NCBI RefSeq assembly: GCF_002479325.1 | Contig: NZ_DLMO01000069.1 | Coordinates: 23,543 to 30,106 of the forward strand | Source of the DNA: Brevundimonas sp. UBA7534 | GTDB taxonomy: Bacteria; Pseudomonadota; Alphaproteobacteria; Caulobacterales; Caulobacteraceae | DNA length: 6,564 bases | Reading direction: 5' to 3' | Part shown: one piece after another, positions 1-6,564 of the stretch | Layout of the letters: every line of letters starts with the position of its first letter | Numbering within the stretch: position 1 is the stretch's first letter | Program-made: the position numbers and the translations under genes | The notes under the pieces: generated by a model | What the model saw: the letters and a program-made list of their open reading frames with translations, nothing else | What the model was told of the DNA's origin: nothing | The model's database searches: none

Positions 1-1
1 C

Positions 2-580
2 CGGCGTATTCTGTGTGTCGGTCAGAACTACGCGGCCCATGCGCGCGAGATGGGATCCGACCCGAATAAACAGACCCCTTTCTTCTTCTCCAAGCCAGGC
101 GACGCCCTGGTGACGGACGGGGCGAACCCCGCCTATCCGCCGGCGACCGAGAACCTTCACTATGAGGCGGAACTGGTCGCCGCCATCGGCGAGGGCGGGC
201 GGACCGTCGGCTGGGCGGTCGGGTGCGACCTGACCCGGCGCGACCTTCAGGCCGAGGCCAAGAAGGCGGGCCGCCCCTGGGACGCCGCCAAGGGCTTCGA
301 CCAGTCGGCGCCCTGCGGAGCGGTCACCCTGGGCGCCCTGCCCGATCCCGCAGGGCGCATCGAACTGAGCGTCAACGGCGAGATGCGCCAGTCCAGCCGT
401 CTGGACGACATGATCCTGAACCCCGACCGCATCGTCGAAGAAGCCGGCAAGCTGTGGGCGCTCCAGGCCGGAGACCTGATCTTCACCGGCACCCCGTCCG
501 GCGTCGGCCCTGTCGTGCGCGGCGATACGGTCGTTGCGACCATCGACGGGCTGGAGACGCTGAGGTTCGAGGTCGTCTGA
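2..580 (+). CDS. Fumarylacetoacetate hydrolase family protein, 5' end cut by window edge
   Basis: The reading frame is open from base 2 and ends at TGA 578-580, giving 192 visible residues. The family is usually about 220-230 residues in its short form, so roughly 30 N-terminal residues lie outside the window. The first residues read RRILCVGQNYAAHAREMG, the typical start of the FAH domain, so the ATG at 50 is an internal methionine. Family marks in order are FFFSKP, the acidic metal-binding pair in HYEAELV, the DLTRRD motif with a third acidic ligand, the lysine and aspartate in AAKGFDQSAP, and the C-terminal GTPSGVGP loop. Members are Mg/Mn-dependent cytosolic hydrolases that split C-C bonds in fumarylacetoacetate, fumarylpyruvate or other acylpyruvates. 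The adjoining isomerase gene overlaps its stop (TGATG), so they are very likely one operon and successive ring-cleavage steps. Whether the substrate is fumarylacetoacetate (tyrosine route) or fumarylpyruvate (gentisate route) cannot be decided here. Confidence 0.92.
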   Translation, partial: RRILCVGQNYAAHAREMGSDPNKQTPFFFSKPGDALVTDGANPAYPPATENLHYEAELVAAIGEGGRTVGWAVGCDLTRRDLQAEAKKAGRPWDAAKGFDQSAPCGAVTLGALPDPAGRIELSVNGEMRQSSRLDDMILNPDRIVEEAGKLWALQAGDLIFTGTPSGVGPVVRGDTVVATIDGLETLRFEVV

Positions 581-1215
581 TGATCCTGCACGGCTATTGG
601 CGCTCCGGCGCCAGCTACCGGGTCCGCATCGCCCTGAACCTGAAGGGGCTGACCTATGAGCAGGCGGCGCACGATCTGCGCCAGGGCCGACAGAAGACGC
701 CCGACTATCTGGCGCTGAACCCCCAGGGCATGGTCCCGGCCCTGGATGTCGACGGGCAGGTGCTGATCCAGAGCCCGGCCATCCTGGAATGGCTGGAGGA
801 AACCTATTCCGAGCCGCCGCTGCTGCCGCGTGACGCGGACGACCGGGCGACGGTGCGCGCCATGAGCGCCGTGATCGGCTGCGACATCCATCCGCTGAAC
901 AACCTGCGTGTGCTGACCTCGCTGCGGCGCGACCTGGGGGCCGACCAGGCGACCGTCGACGCCTGGGCCGCGCGCTGGATCGCGCCGGGCTTCGACGCCC
1001 TGGAGACCCTGGTCGCGCGGCACGGGGCGGGTTTCAGCTTCGGCGACGGGCCGACCCTAGCGGACTGTTACCTGATCCCGCAGCTCTATTCCGCGCGTCG
1101 CTTCAACGTCGGGACCGCCGCCTGGCCCGCGCTGGAAGCCGTGGAGGCGCGCGCCCTGGCCCACCCGGCCTTCGCCGCGGCTCACCCGGACCGACAGCCG
1201 GACGCCGACGTGTGA
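580..1215 (+). CDS. maiA: Maleylacetoacetate / maleylpyruvate isomerase (zeta-class GST)
   Basis: This 211-residue protein matches the usual length of bacterial zeta-class glutathione transferases (about 210-215). The chosen ATG at 580 overlaps the stop of the upstream hydrolase gene (TGATG). It puts the protein start right at the family N-terminus MILHGYWRSGASYRVRIA; the open frame upstream of this ATG is only a shadow of the hydrolase gene. The thioredoxin-like N-terminal half carries the RSGASYRVRIAL glutathione-site motif, with a glycine where SSxS is common, then NPQGMVPAL and the glutathione-gamma-glutamyl contact QSPAILEWLEE. The helical C-terminal half has CDIHPLNNLRVL and DGPTLADCYLIPQLYSARRFNV, both characteristic of this class. 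The enzyme uses glutathione to turn the cis double bond of maleylacetoacetate or maleylpyruvate into the trans form, the substrate of the hydrolase encoded just before it. The symbol follows the tyrosine pathway; a gentisate role (nagL-like) is the main alternative. Confidence 0.9.
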   Translation: MILHGYWRSGASYRVRIALNLKGLTYEQAAHDLRQGRQKTPDYLALNPQGMVPALDVDGQVLIQSPAILEWLEETYSEPPLLPRDADDRATVRAMSAVIGCDIHPLNNLRVLTSLRRDLGADQATVDAWAARWIAPGFDALETLVARHGAGFSFGDGPTLADCYLIPQLYSARRFNVGTAAWPALEAVEARALAHPAFAAAHPDRQPDADV

Positions 1216-1218
1216 TCG

Positions 1219-1246
1219 TCCACCGATTTCGCCGACCGGCGGTGGA
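1219..1246 (+). terminator. Hairpin after the hydrolase-isomerase operon
   Basis: Four bases after the isomerase stop, TCCACCG (1219-1225) can pair with CGGTGGA (1240-1246). An alternative inner pairing is CGCC 1230-1233 with GGCG 1238-1241. No T-run follows, so if it ends transcription it is not a classic intrinsic terminator; it may only stabilise the mRNA 3' end. Confidence 0.35.
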
Positions 1247-1309
1247 TAAGTAAGGATTGGGCAAGGTCTCGCTCAGCGTCCCTTAAACATTGCGAGTCAT
1301 TGTCCCGGG

Positions 1310-2230
1310 GTGACGCCATCCCCCGCCACCCCTTCGGCGCCCTCGCCCGTCAATCGCCTGGCCCTGGCCGTGGTGACGGAACCCGAGCGCGCGCCCGGCG
1401 CCTTCATGGCGGCGCCCGCCGGCGCGCGCGAAGAGGCTATGCGCTTTCTGCTGCAGACCGGGGCGGACGCGGGCGTGAAATTGGTCGCGACCAAGCCCGA
1501 AGGCGACGCCGAGCGTCTGCTTGGACAGGCCTGGCCGTTCCCGTCGCCTTTCCAGGTGACCGTGCGGACCGTGCCGCTGGCCGAGGGGGTCGATCGTGTC
1601 GAGGCGCGTGCGCGCCGGTCGCTGGAACGTTTGGGCCTGCCGCGCGGCGAGGCCCTTTTGGTGTCGAACGCCGCCGAGCTGGCCGGCGCCGAGGGCCGCG
1701 CCCTGTGGGACCGGATGCAGGCGCTGAAACAGCGCGGCCTGTTTCGGCGCATCGGCTTTTGCGCCGCCATCGAGGACGGGCCGGCGCTGCTGGCGCGGCG
1801 GCTGGAGCCCGACGTCGTCCAGATCGGCTGCAGCTTGCTGGACCAGCGCGCGGCGCAGGACGGGATTCTGAACGAACTGGCCGGCATGGGCGTGGACGTG
1901 CATTTGTCGTCGGTGTTCGCCAACGGCCTGCTGTTCGCCGGGGGTGACGACCTGCCGCCCGAGATGGCGGGCCACGCTCAGGGCCTGTCGCGGACGCGCC
2001 GGCGTCTGGCCGAGATGCGCTGCGATCCCATGCAGGCGGCCCTGGGTTACGCCCTGTCGCTGAGGGGTGTGGCGATGGTGGTGGCCAGCGTGGCCTCGGC
2101 CGCGGAACTGCGCGCCATCCTGGCGGCGGCCCACGCGCCGTGTCCGAATCTGGACTGGACGCGGCTGGCGCTGGATGCGCCGGCGGCCTTCACCGCCGAC
2201 GCCCGGCTGCGGATCAGTAGCGCAGCCTGA
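1310..2230 (+). CDS. Aldo/keto-reductase-like protein with degenerate active site
   Basis: This 306-residue protein has the usual length of an aldo/keto reductase. I choose the GTG at 1310: an in-frame stop lies at 1247-1249, no ATG lies between, and the next in-frame ATG is at 1406 (residue 33). No good ribosome binding site precedes the GTG, so the start is uncertain. The fold is recognised from GDAERLLGQA (residues 65-74), the late-barrel stretch RRIGFCAAIEDG with PDVVQIGCSLLDQR (147-180), and the C-terminal DPMQAALGYALSLRGVAMVVAS followed by SAAELRAIL (239-271), which corresponds to the NADPH-binding end. By eye, the catalytic tetrad Asp-Tyr-Lys-His falls at about A60, E64, R86 and N120, so none of the four is kept. 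It may be a non-catalytic family member or have a changed chemistry; its substrate is unknown. The gene stands alone, 94 bases after the isomerase gene, and its last 17 bases overlap the convergent receptor gene. Confidence 0.8.
   Translation: MTPSPATPSAPSPVNRLALAVVTEPERAPGAFMAAPAGAREEAMRFLLQTGADAGVKLVATKPEGDAERLLGQAWPFPSPFQVTVRTVPLAEGVDRVEARARRSLERLGLPRGEALLVSNAAELAGAEGRALWDRMQALKQRGLFRRIGFCAAIEDGPALLARRLEPDVVQIGCSLLDQRAAQDGILNELAGMGVDVHLSSVFANGLLFAGGDDLPPEMAGHAQGLSRTRRRLAEMRCDPMQAALGYALSLRGVAMVVASVASAAELRAILAAAHAPCPNLDWTRLALDAPAAFTADARLRISSAA
2214..2230. other. Convergent gene overlap (17 bases)
   Basis: The stop of the reductase-like gene (TGA 2228-2230, plus strand) lies inside the last codons of btuB, whose stop is TCA 2214-2216 read on the minus strand. 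There is therefore no room for an intergenic terminator, and the two transcripts must be complementary at their 3' ends. Confidence 0.9.
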
Positions 2231-4025
2231 TCCCCAGGTAGCCGGTGCGGCCCGGCTCGCCATAGCCCAGCACCTGCTGATAGCGCTCGTCCGCCAGGTT
2301 TTCGACGCGCGCCGTCACGACGACGTTGTCGGTCAGGGCGAAGGCCGCGTTCAGGTTCGCCGTGACGAAGCCGTTACGCACGCCGCCTGAATCGTCCATG
2401 TCGCCCTCGGCGCGAACGGTCAGGGCGCCCGACAGCCGGTCCCCGCTCCAACCCAGCGTGGCCGACCCGGCGTGTTCGGGCACGCGCAGCAGACGGGCGT
2501 CCGTCGTGCCGTCGCGGGCGTCGGTCCAGGCGTAGGCCAGGGTCAGGTCGAAGCCGCCGCCCAGGGCCGCGCGGCCCTCGGCCTCGACGCCGTCCGTCTC
2601 GGTCTTGGCGATGTTGATGTAGCGGCCATCGCGCCAGGCGATCTCGTCGTCGACGTTCAGCCGATAGGCTGTGACGCGGCCGTCGAGGCGCCCGTCGGCC
2701 GAGGCCCAGCCCAGGGCGACCTCCACGCTGTCGGCCGTCTCGGCGGTCAGTTCGGGCCAGGGCAGGGGCGCATAGCAGAAGTCGCACACGGCTTGGCTGA
2801 CGGTCGGAGCCTTGAAGCCGGTGCCGTAGGCCGCCGACAGGGTGAAGCCGCCGGCCAGGTCGTAGGCCGCCGAAATCCGCCCGGTGGTCTCCGCGCCGAA
2901 GTCGTCGGTATCGTCATAGCGCAGGCCGCCGGTCAGGTTCAGCGCGCCGACGTCATACTGGGCCACGCCGAAAACCGAGGTTGTCGCCAGATCGCGCGCC
3001 GCGCCCGACGACAAGGCGCCGTAAGCCTCCTCGCGCTCGGCGCCGAAGGCATAGGCCACGCCCTTCGCCGCGCCGTCGGCCTGCCAGCGATAGACTTGGC
3101 GGTCGCCGCTGAAGGTCGAGGGCCAGCCGCTGCTGTAGGATGTGCGGCCGATGTCCGAGGCCGAGACGCTGAACTGGTGGGACAGGCCCAGGGCCTTGGC
3201 GTTCAGGCGGGCGAAGCCGGACCACTGTTCGCTGTCCTGGGTGTCGTCGGTGTCGGCCAGGACGTAGGTCGGGGCCGGATAGCCGTCGAGATCGACATGG
3301 GCCTTGGCCCAACGGATCGACCCGTCGACCGACACCGTGTCGGACAAGGCGTAGCGCGCCTTGGCGCCGGCGGTCGTGCTGCGCAGGCCGTCGCGCTCGC
3401 TGTTGCCGTCGGCCTCGTCGGCGGCGCTGACGCCGTCCGTCTCGAACTGCGACACATAGGCGCTGACGGCGTAGGCCTCGTTGGCGGTACCGACCGAAAG
3501 GCGGCCGCGCGCGGTGGCCAGGCTGCCGGCCTCCAGTTCGGCGCGCAGTCCGTCGACCTCGCGGGTGGTGAAGGAAATCACCCCGCCGATGGCGTCAGAG
3601 CCCCACAGCGACGACTGCGGGCCGCTGAGCACCTCGATCCGGTCGATGTCGGCCAGTTCGAACGAGCCGAAATCATAGGCGCCATTGATGTCGGCAGGGT
3701 CGTTGACGGGCGCGCCGTCGACCAGGACCAGGGTCTTGCCCGGATTGGCGCCGCGCATCCGCACCTGGGCGACGCCGCCGAAGGCGCCCGTACGTGTGAC
3801 CGACAGGCCCGGCACGTCGGCCAGGATGTCGGCGGCGAAGACGGCGCCGCGCTGTTCGATGGTTTCCGCGTCGATGACGCGCGCGCCGGGCGTGTCGGCG
3901 GCGACCGCGGGCAGGCGGGTGGCGGTGACGATCACCTCCTGCAGTTGGTCGATGTCGTCAGCCAGGGCCGGCAAGGCGACCGAGGCCGCCAATAGCGTGG
4001 TGGACAATAGGATGGAGCGCTTCAT
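2214..4025 (-). CDS. btuB: BtuB-type TonB-dependent receptor for vitamin B12 (cobalamin)
   Basis: A 603-residue outer-membrane receptor, close to the 614 residues of E. coli BtuB. The ATG at 4023-4025 is chosen because it begins a normal signal peptide (MKRS, hydrophobic stretch, cut after ALA at about residue 22) and has GGGGAA ten bases upstream. The open frame runs further up to 4274 but only through the leader RNA. Residues 30-37 (EVIVTATR) are the TonB box. The plug spans about 40-155, with IEQRGAVFAADILADVPG, VRMRGANPGKTLVLVDGAPV, and DIDRIEVLSGPQSSLWGSDAIGGVI. The rest is the 22-strand barrel, containing GTGFKAP and ending in LGIRLRY with the terminal aromatic residue used for outer-membrane assembly. 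It would bind corrinoids outside the cell and pass them to the periplasm using TonB-ExbBD energy. The cobalamin riboswitch upstream strongly supports B12 as ligand and predicts repression when B12 is plentiful. The only two cysteines (C414 and C417, CDFC) lie after GFKAP. Confidence 0.93.
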   Translation of the reverse strand: MKRSILLSTTLLAASVALPALADDIDQLQEVIVTATRLPAVAADTPGARVIDAETIEQRGAVFAADILADVPGLSVTRTGAFGGVAQVRMRGANPGKTLVLVDGAPVNDPADINGAYDFGSFELADIDRIEVLSGPQSSLWGSDAIGGVISFTTREVDGLRAELEAGSLATARGRLSVGTANEAYAVSAYVSQFETDGVSAADEADGNSERDGLRSTTAGAKARYALSDTVSVDGSIRWAKAHVDLDGYPAPTYVLADTDDTQDSEQWSGFARLNAKALGLSHQFSVSASDIGRTSYSSGWPSTFSGDRQVYRWQADGAAKGVAYAFGAEREEAYGALSSGAARDLATTSVFGVAQYDVGALNLTGGLRYDDTDDFGAETTGRISAAYDLAGGFTLSAAYGTGFKAPTVSQAVCDFCYAPLPWPELTAETADSVEVALGWASADGRLDGRVTAYRLNVDDEIAWRDGRYINIAKTETDGVEAEGRAALGGGFDLTLAYAWTDARDGTTDARLLRVPEHAGSATLGWSGDRLSGALTVRAEGDMDDSGGVRNGFVTANLNAAFALTDNVVVTARVENLADERYQQVLGYGEPGRTGYLGIRLRY

Positions 4026-4035
4026 GTCGAGCGGA

Positions 4036-4041
4036 TTCCCC
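4036..4041 (-). promoter_or_regulatory. Ribosome binding site of btuB
   Basis: GGGGAA on the minus strand, ten bases before the ATG at 4025. It is a moderate Shine-Dalgarno match and supports this start over the much longer upstream open frame. It is also the natural target if the riboswitch acts by hiding the start region. Confidence 0.5.
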
Positions 4042-4147
4042 GTGGACGCCCCGAGTGCGCGCGGGGAGCCGGTGTGAGCGAGCCGATCCGCCCGGCGGGT
4101 GCCGGACGGCGCAAGATCGGGTCGCTGCGACGGAAGTTCCCGCGCCC

Positions 4148-4165
4148 CTGTCTGGTCCCGGACAG
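4148..4165 (-). promoter_or_regulatory. Hairpin just after the B12 aptamer, possible expression platform
   Basis: CTGTC and GACAG, separated by eight bases, can form a five-base-pair stem immediately downstream of the aptamer on the minus strand. A G-rich stretch rather than a U-run follows, so it is not an intrinsic terminator. About 120 bases of leader remain before the start codon. This suggests control at translation, but the alternative pairing cannot be settled by eye. Confidence 0.3.
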
Positions 4166-4167
4166 AA

Positions 4168-4335
4168 GACGAGCGACGTCGGCGGCCAGGTCTCCTGGCT
4201 CGCGGGTCTTCACGCGGGGTCCTCGCCTTCCCAGTTTCCCAGTGGCGCCGGGGCGGACCCCGGACGGACGACACGCTCGCCGCCTACAGTTGCGGGCACA
4301 GCCGCGGTGTTCGACCGCGTTCCCTAAACCGCCTG
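4168..4335 (-). ncRNA. Cobalamin (adenosylcobalamin) riboswitch
   Basis: Read on the minus strand, all the conserved blocks of the cobalamin aptamer appear in the right order. GGTTTAGGGA is at 4330-4321, followed by ACACCGCGGCTG leading into CCCGCAACTGTAG at 4296-4284. GCCACTGG precedes GGGAAGGCG at 4232-4224. The B12 box AGCCAGGAGACCTGGCC is at 4200-4184. The ends are approximate. Cobalamin riboswitches bind coenzyme B12 and usually switch off uptake or synthesis genes when B12 is abundant. This one lies in the leader of the BtuB-type receptor gene, about 140 bases before its start codon, the classic arrangement for btuB. It gives independent evidence for the receptor's ligand. No other gene lies between the riboswitch and the receptor gene. 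Confidence 0.96.
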
Positions 4336-4341
4336 GCGCGG

Positions 4342-4370
4342 CCTATCGCAGGGCCAAGATGCCTGTGCAA
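4342..4370 (-). promoter_or_regulatory. Possible promoter of the riboswitch-btuB transcript
   Basis: On the minus strand TTGCAC (4370-4365) and GATAGG (4347-4342) are separated by exactly 17 bases. They would start transcription a few bases before the first conserved riboswitch block. Each hexamer matches the sigma-70 consensus at only three of six positions, so the placement supports the call more than the sequence does. The 4336-4423 gap must also hold the divergent mutS promoter, for which I see no convincing boxes. Confidence 0.3.
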
Positions 4371-4423
4371 GAGCGGCGGTTCGGGCTTGAGACGACCGTT
4401 GCGATCCGTCACCCTGACGCCAC

Positions 4424-5569
<1,146 letters not shown>

Positions 5570-5593
5570 GCCCCGTCGGTAGGATGGGCGGGT

Positions 5594-5611
5594 CCCGCGC
5601 GATGCCGCGGG
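5594..5611 (+). repeat. Hairpin between the fused gene and the tRNA
   Basis: CCCGCG (5594-5599) pairs with CGCGGG (5606-5611) around a six-base loop. No T-run follows. It sits directly before the tRNA and could be a weak terminator of the upstream gene or part of the tRNA 5' leader. Confidence 0.35.
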
Positions 5612-5614
5612 GGA

Positions 5615-5688
5615 GGGGCGTTAGCTCAGTCGGTCAGAGCAGGGGACTCATAATCCCTGGGTCGCGGGTTCAAGTCCCGCACGCCCTA
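5615..5688 (+). tRNA. tRNA with anticodon CAT (Met elongator, or Ile2 with modified C34)
   Basis: A full cloverleaf of 74 bases can be folded. The acceptor stem is GGGGCGT with ACGCCCT (first pair G-U). The D stem is GCTC/GAGC, with TA at positions 8 and 9. The anticodon stem is GGGGA/TCCCT with loop CTCATAA, anticodon CAT at 5649-5651. The variable loop is GGGTC, and the T stem is GCGGG/CCCGC with loop TTCAAGT. The discriminator base is A (5688). The gene does not encode the CCA end; CAG follows the discriminator, so CCA must be added enzymatically. It is not the initiator, because it lacks the three G-C pairs closing the anticodon loop. The anticodon-arm and variable-loop sequence resembles both elongator Met and lysidine-modified Ile2 tRNAs; I cannot separate them by eye. 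The missing CCA fits an actinobacterium better than an alphaproteobacterium. Confidence 0.93.
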
Positions 5689-5690
5689 CA

Positions 5691-5734
5691 GAAAACGGCC
5701 CCCGGCCGCGCGGTATGGCGCGGGCCGGGGGCCG
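5691..5734 (-). terminator. Strong intrinsic terminator of the LysM-NlpC/P60 gene
   Basis: A 16-base arm (5696-5711) pairs with a 17-base arm (5718-5734) with a single bulged C and a six-base loop (5712-5717). On the minus strand the stem is followed directly by TTTTC (5695-5691). It therefore ends transcription of the peptidase gene, 16 bases after its stop codon, and stops read-through antisense to the tRNA. On the plus strand it has no U-run after it, though it may still slow read-through from the tRNA side. Confidence 0.85.
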
Positions 5735-5749
5735 TCGTCGTGCCGGTGC

Positions 5750-6564
5750 TCAGTAGCGGGCGGCCACCGCGAGCATGTCGGACTTCATGATCGTCGTGGA
5801 GGTGAACACTAGGCCCGCGTCCTCGTTGAGGGCGTGGGCGAGCTGGCCGCCGCCCATGTACATGGCCACGTGGTAGATGCGGCCGGTGGACTGGTTCGCG
5901 TAGAACACGAGGTCGCCGGGCTGGGCCTGGGAGATCGGCACGTAGGACTTCGCGGCGAGGTACTGGTCGCCGGCGCGGCGCGGGATGGAGATGCCGGCCC
6001 GGGCCATGGCCTGCTGGGTGAGGCCGGAGCAGTCGAAGCCGGAGGGGCCGTTGCCGCCCCACACGTAATAGGAGGACGGGTTCCGGACGGCGGAGCGCAC
6101 GTAGTCGACGGCAGCCTGCTTGGACGCGGGCGCCGGCGCAGGGGCGACGGCGGGGGCGCTGGAGGTGGAGACCGAGGTGGTCTTCAGGACCATCCCCGGG
6201 TGGAGCATGGTCGAGGAGCTCATGCCGTTGATGGACTGCAGGACCGAGGCGGACACCCCCGTGCGGTAGGAGATGATCCACCAGCCGTCGCCGGCCAGCA
6301 CGGTGTAGGTCGAGCCCGAGGTGGACGGCGCCGGGGCCGGGGCCGGGGTGGCGGTGCCGGAGGTCTTGAGGACCATGCCGGGGTGCAGCACGGTCGCGGC
6401 GGTCATGCCGTTGAGCGACTGCAACCTGGACATGGAGACGCCGGTGCGCTGGGCGATGATCCACCAGCCGTCGCCGGAGCGGACGGTGTAGGTGGTCTCG
6501 GCGGCCTGGGCGGTCTCGGCGACGGACACGGTGCCGACGCCGGTCAGGGCGGCGGCGCCCAGGG
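5750..6564 (-). CDS. Secreted peptidoglycan hydrolase with two LysM domains and NlpC/P60 domain, 5' end cut by window edge
   Basis: The frame is open to the right edge, and its stop is TAG-TAC-side bases 5750-5752 read on the minus strand. The GTG at 6529 is not the start: in-frame residues LGAAALTGVGT before it and VSVAETAQA after it form the end of a signal peptide, cut near AQA-AET. Counting from that GTG, LysM 1 is residues 14-57 and LysM 2 is 75-118, joined by a PAPAPAP linker; a second Ala/Pro linker precedes the NlpC/P60 domain (about 138-259). The catalytic Cys is C167 in FDCSGL, the His is H220 in YHVAMY and the third polar residue is likely H232. WGGNGPSGFDCSG and QPGDLVFY are family hallmarks. 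The enzyme is exported, binds glycan chains through LysM and cuts stem peptides (D-gamma-glutamyl to diamino acid), probably in cell separation or wall turnover. Codons end almost only in G or C, fitting a Micrococcus-like actinobacterium. Confidence 0.93.
   Translation of the reverse strand, partial: LGAAALTGVGTVSVAETAQAAETTYTVRSGDGWWIIAQRTGVSMSRLQSLNGMTAATVLHPGMVLKTSGTATPAPAPAPSTSGSTYTVLAGDGWWIISYRTGVSASVLQSINGMSSSTMLHPGMVLKTTSVSTSSAPAVAPAPAPASKQAAVDYVRSAVRNPSSYYVWGGNGPSGFDCSGLTQQAMARAGISIPRRAGDQYLAAKSYVPISQAQPGDLVFYANQSTGRIYHVAMYMGGGQLAHALNEDAGLVFTSTTIMKSDMLAVAARY
6331..6348 (-). repeat. Short tandem repeat in linker (three CCGGGG units)
   Basis: Three perfect copies of a six-base unit encode part of the Ala-Pro linker between the two LysM domains. 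Such a repeat can change length in steps of two codons without breaking the frame. Confidence 0.7.

Noticed and set aside
53..58. BamHI site near the left edge as a cloning scar
   Set aside because: The hydrolase frame runs smoothly through it with conserved family residues on both sides; the site simply encodes Gly-Ser.
223..579. An N-terminal extension of the isomerase frame inside the hydrolase gene
   Set aside because: The extension translates to Arg/Pro-rich nonsense, while the ATG at 580 starts exactly at the family N-terminus.
1257..1288. TTGGGC and TTAAAC as a promoter for the reductase-like gene
   Set aside because: The spacing is 20 bases and both boxes are weak, so there is no real support.
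2472..3995. A 507-codon open frame on the plus strand opposite btuB
   Set aside because: It is made of Gly, Ala, Arg and Val-rich sequence with no domain, and mirrors the btuB codons; high GC removes stops on the opposite strand. btuB has signal peptide, TonB box, plug and barrel motifs.
4026..4274. An N-terminal extension of the receptor from an upstream ATG at 4274
   Set aside because: It would place the leader RNA, including the B12 box, in coding sequence and put about 80 residues before a perfect signal peptide.
5570..5750. A genomic island or phage inserted at the tRNA
   Set aside because: No integrase, no direct repeat of the tRNA 3' end and no mobility gene is visible, and the change of origin lies inside mutS about 190 bases before the tRNA rather than at it.
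5670..6464. A 264-codon minus-strand frame overlapping the peptidase gene
   Set aside because: Arg, His and Pro-rich shadow that reads through the terminator hairpin and the tRNA 3' end; the overlapping frame has LysM and NlpC/P60 domains.

Overview
The window is about 6.5 kb of GC-rich bacterial DNA. It appears to join two unrelated genomes. Positions 1 to about 5420 read as an alphaproteobacterium, most likely Caulobacterales such as Brevundimonas or a relative. This rests on overall protein character and a BtuB receptor behind a B12 riboswitch, with no database search. Positions from about 5421 to the right edge read as a very GC-rich actinobacterium, probably Micrococcaceae: a secreted twin-LysM NlpC/P60 peptidase with almost only G/C-ending codons, a tRNA gene without an encoded CCA tail, and a glycosyltransferase-like protein tail.

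Left part. A fumarylacetoacetate hydrolase family gene, cut by the left edge, overlaps the start of a zeta-class glutathione-transferase-like isomerase gene (maleylacetoacetate or maleylpyruvate isomerase). Together they would perform the last two steps of homogentisate (tyrosine) or gentisate breakdown. A 94-base gap with a hairpin follows, then a gene for an aldo/keto-reductase-like protein whose catalytic tetrad seems to be lost. Its end overlaps by 17 bases the end of a convergent gene for a BtuB-type TonB-dependent receptor. Upstream of that receptor gene, on the minus strand, is a clear adenosylcobalamin riboswitch, which supports a role in outer-membrane vitamin B12 uptake.

Centre. Divergent from the riboswitch, a mutS gene starts at 4424. 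It is normal for about 330 codons (mismatch-recognition domain, connector, start of the core), then switches in frame to an unrelated 48-residue tail ending at 5569. No clamp, ATPase or helix-turn-helix region of MutS is present.

Right part. After the tail come a small hairpin, a tRNA with anticodon CAT, a very strong terminator hairpin facing the minus strand, and the minus-strand gene for a secreted peptidoglycan peptidase, cut by the right edge inside its signal peptide.

I do not see a new defence or mobile system: no transposase, integrase, CRISPR array or toxin-antitoxin pair. The main unusual signal is the in-frame junction near 5421, best explained as an assembly or library chimera until reads show otherwise. 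Secondary points of interest are the degenerate reductase and the riboswitch-controlled receptor.
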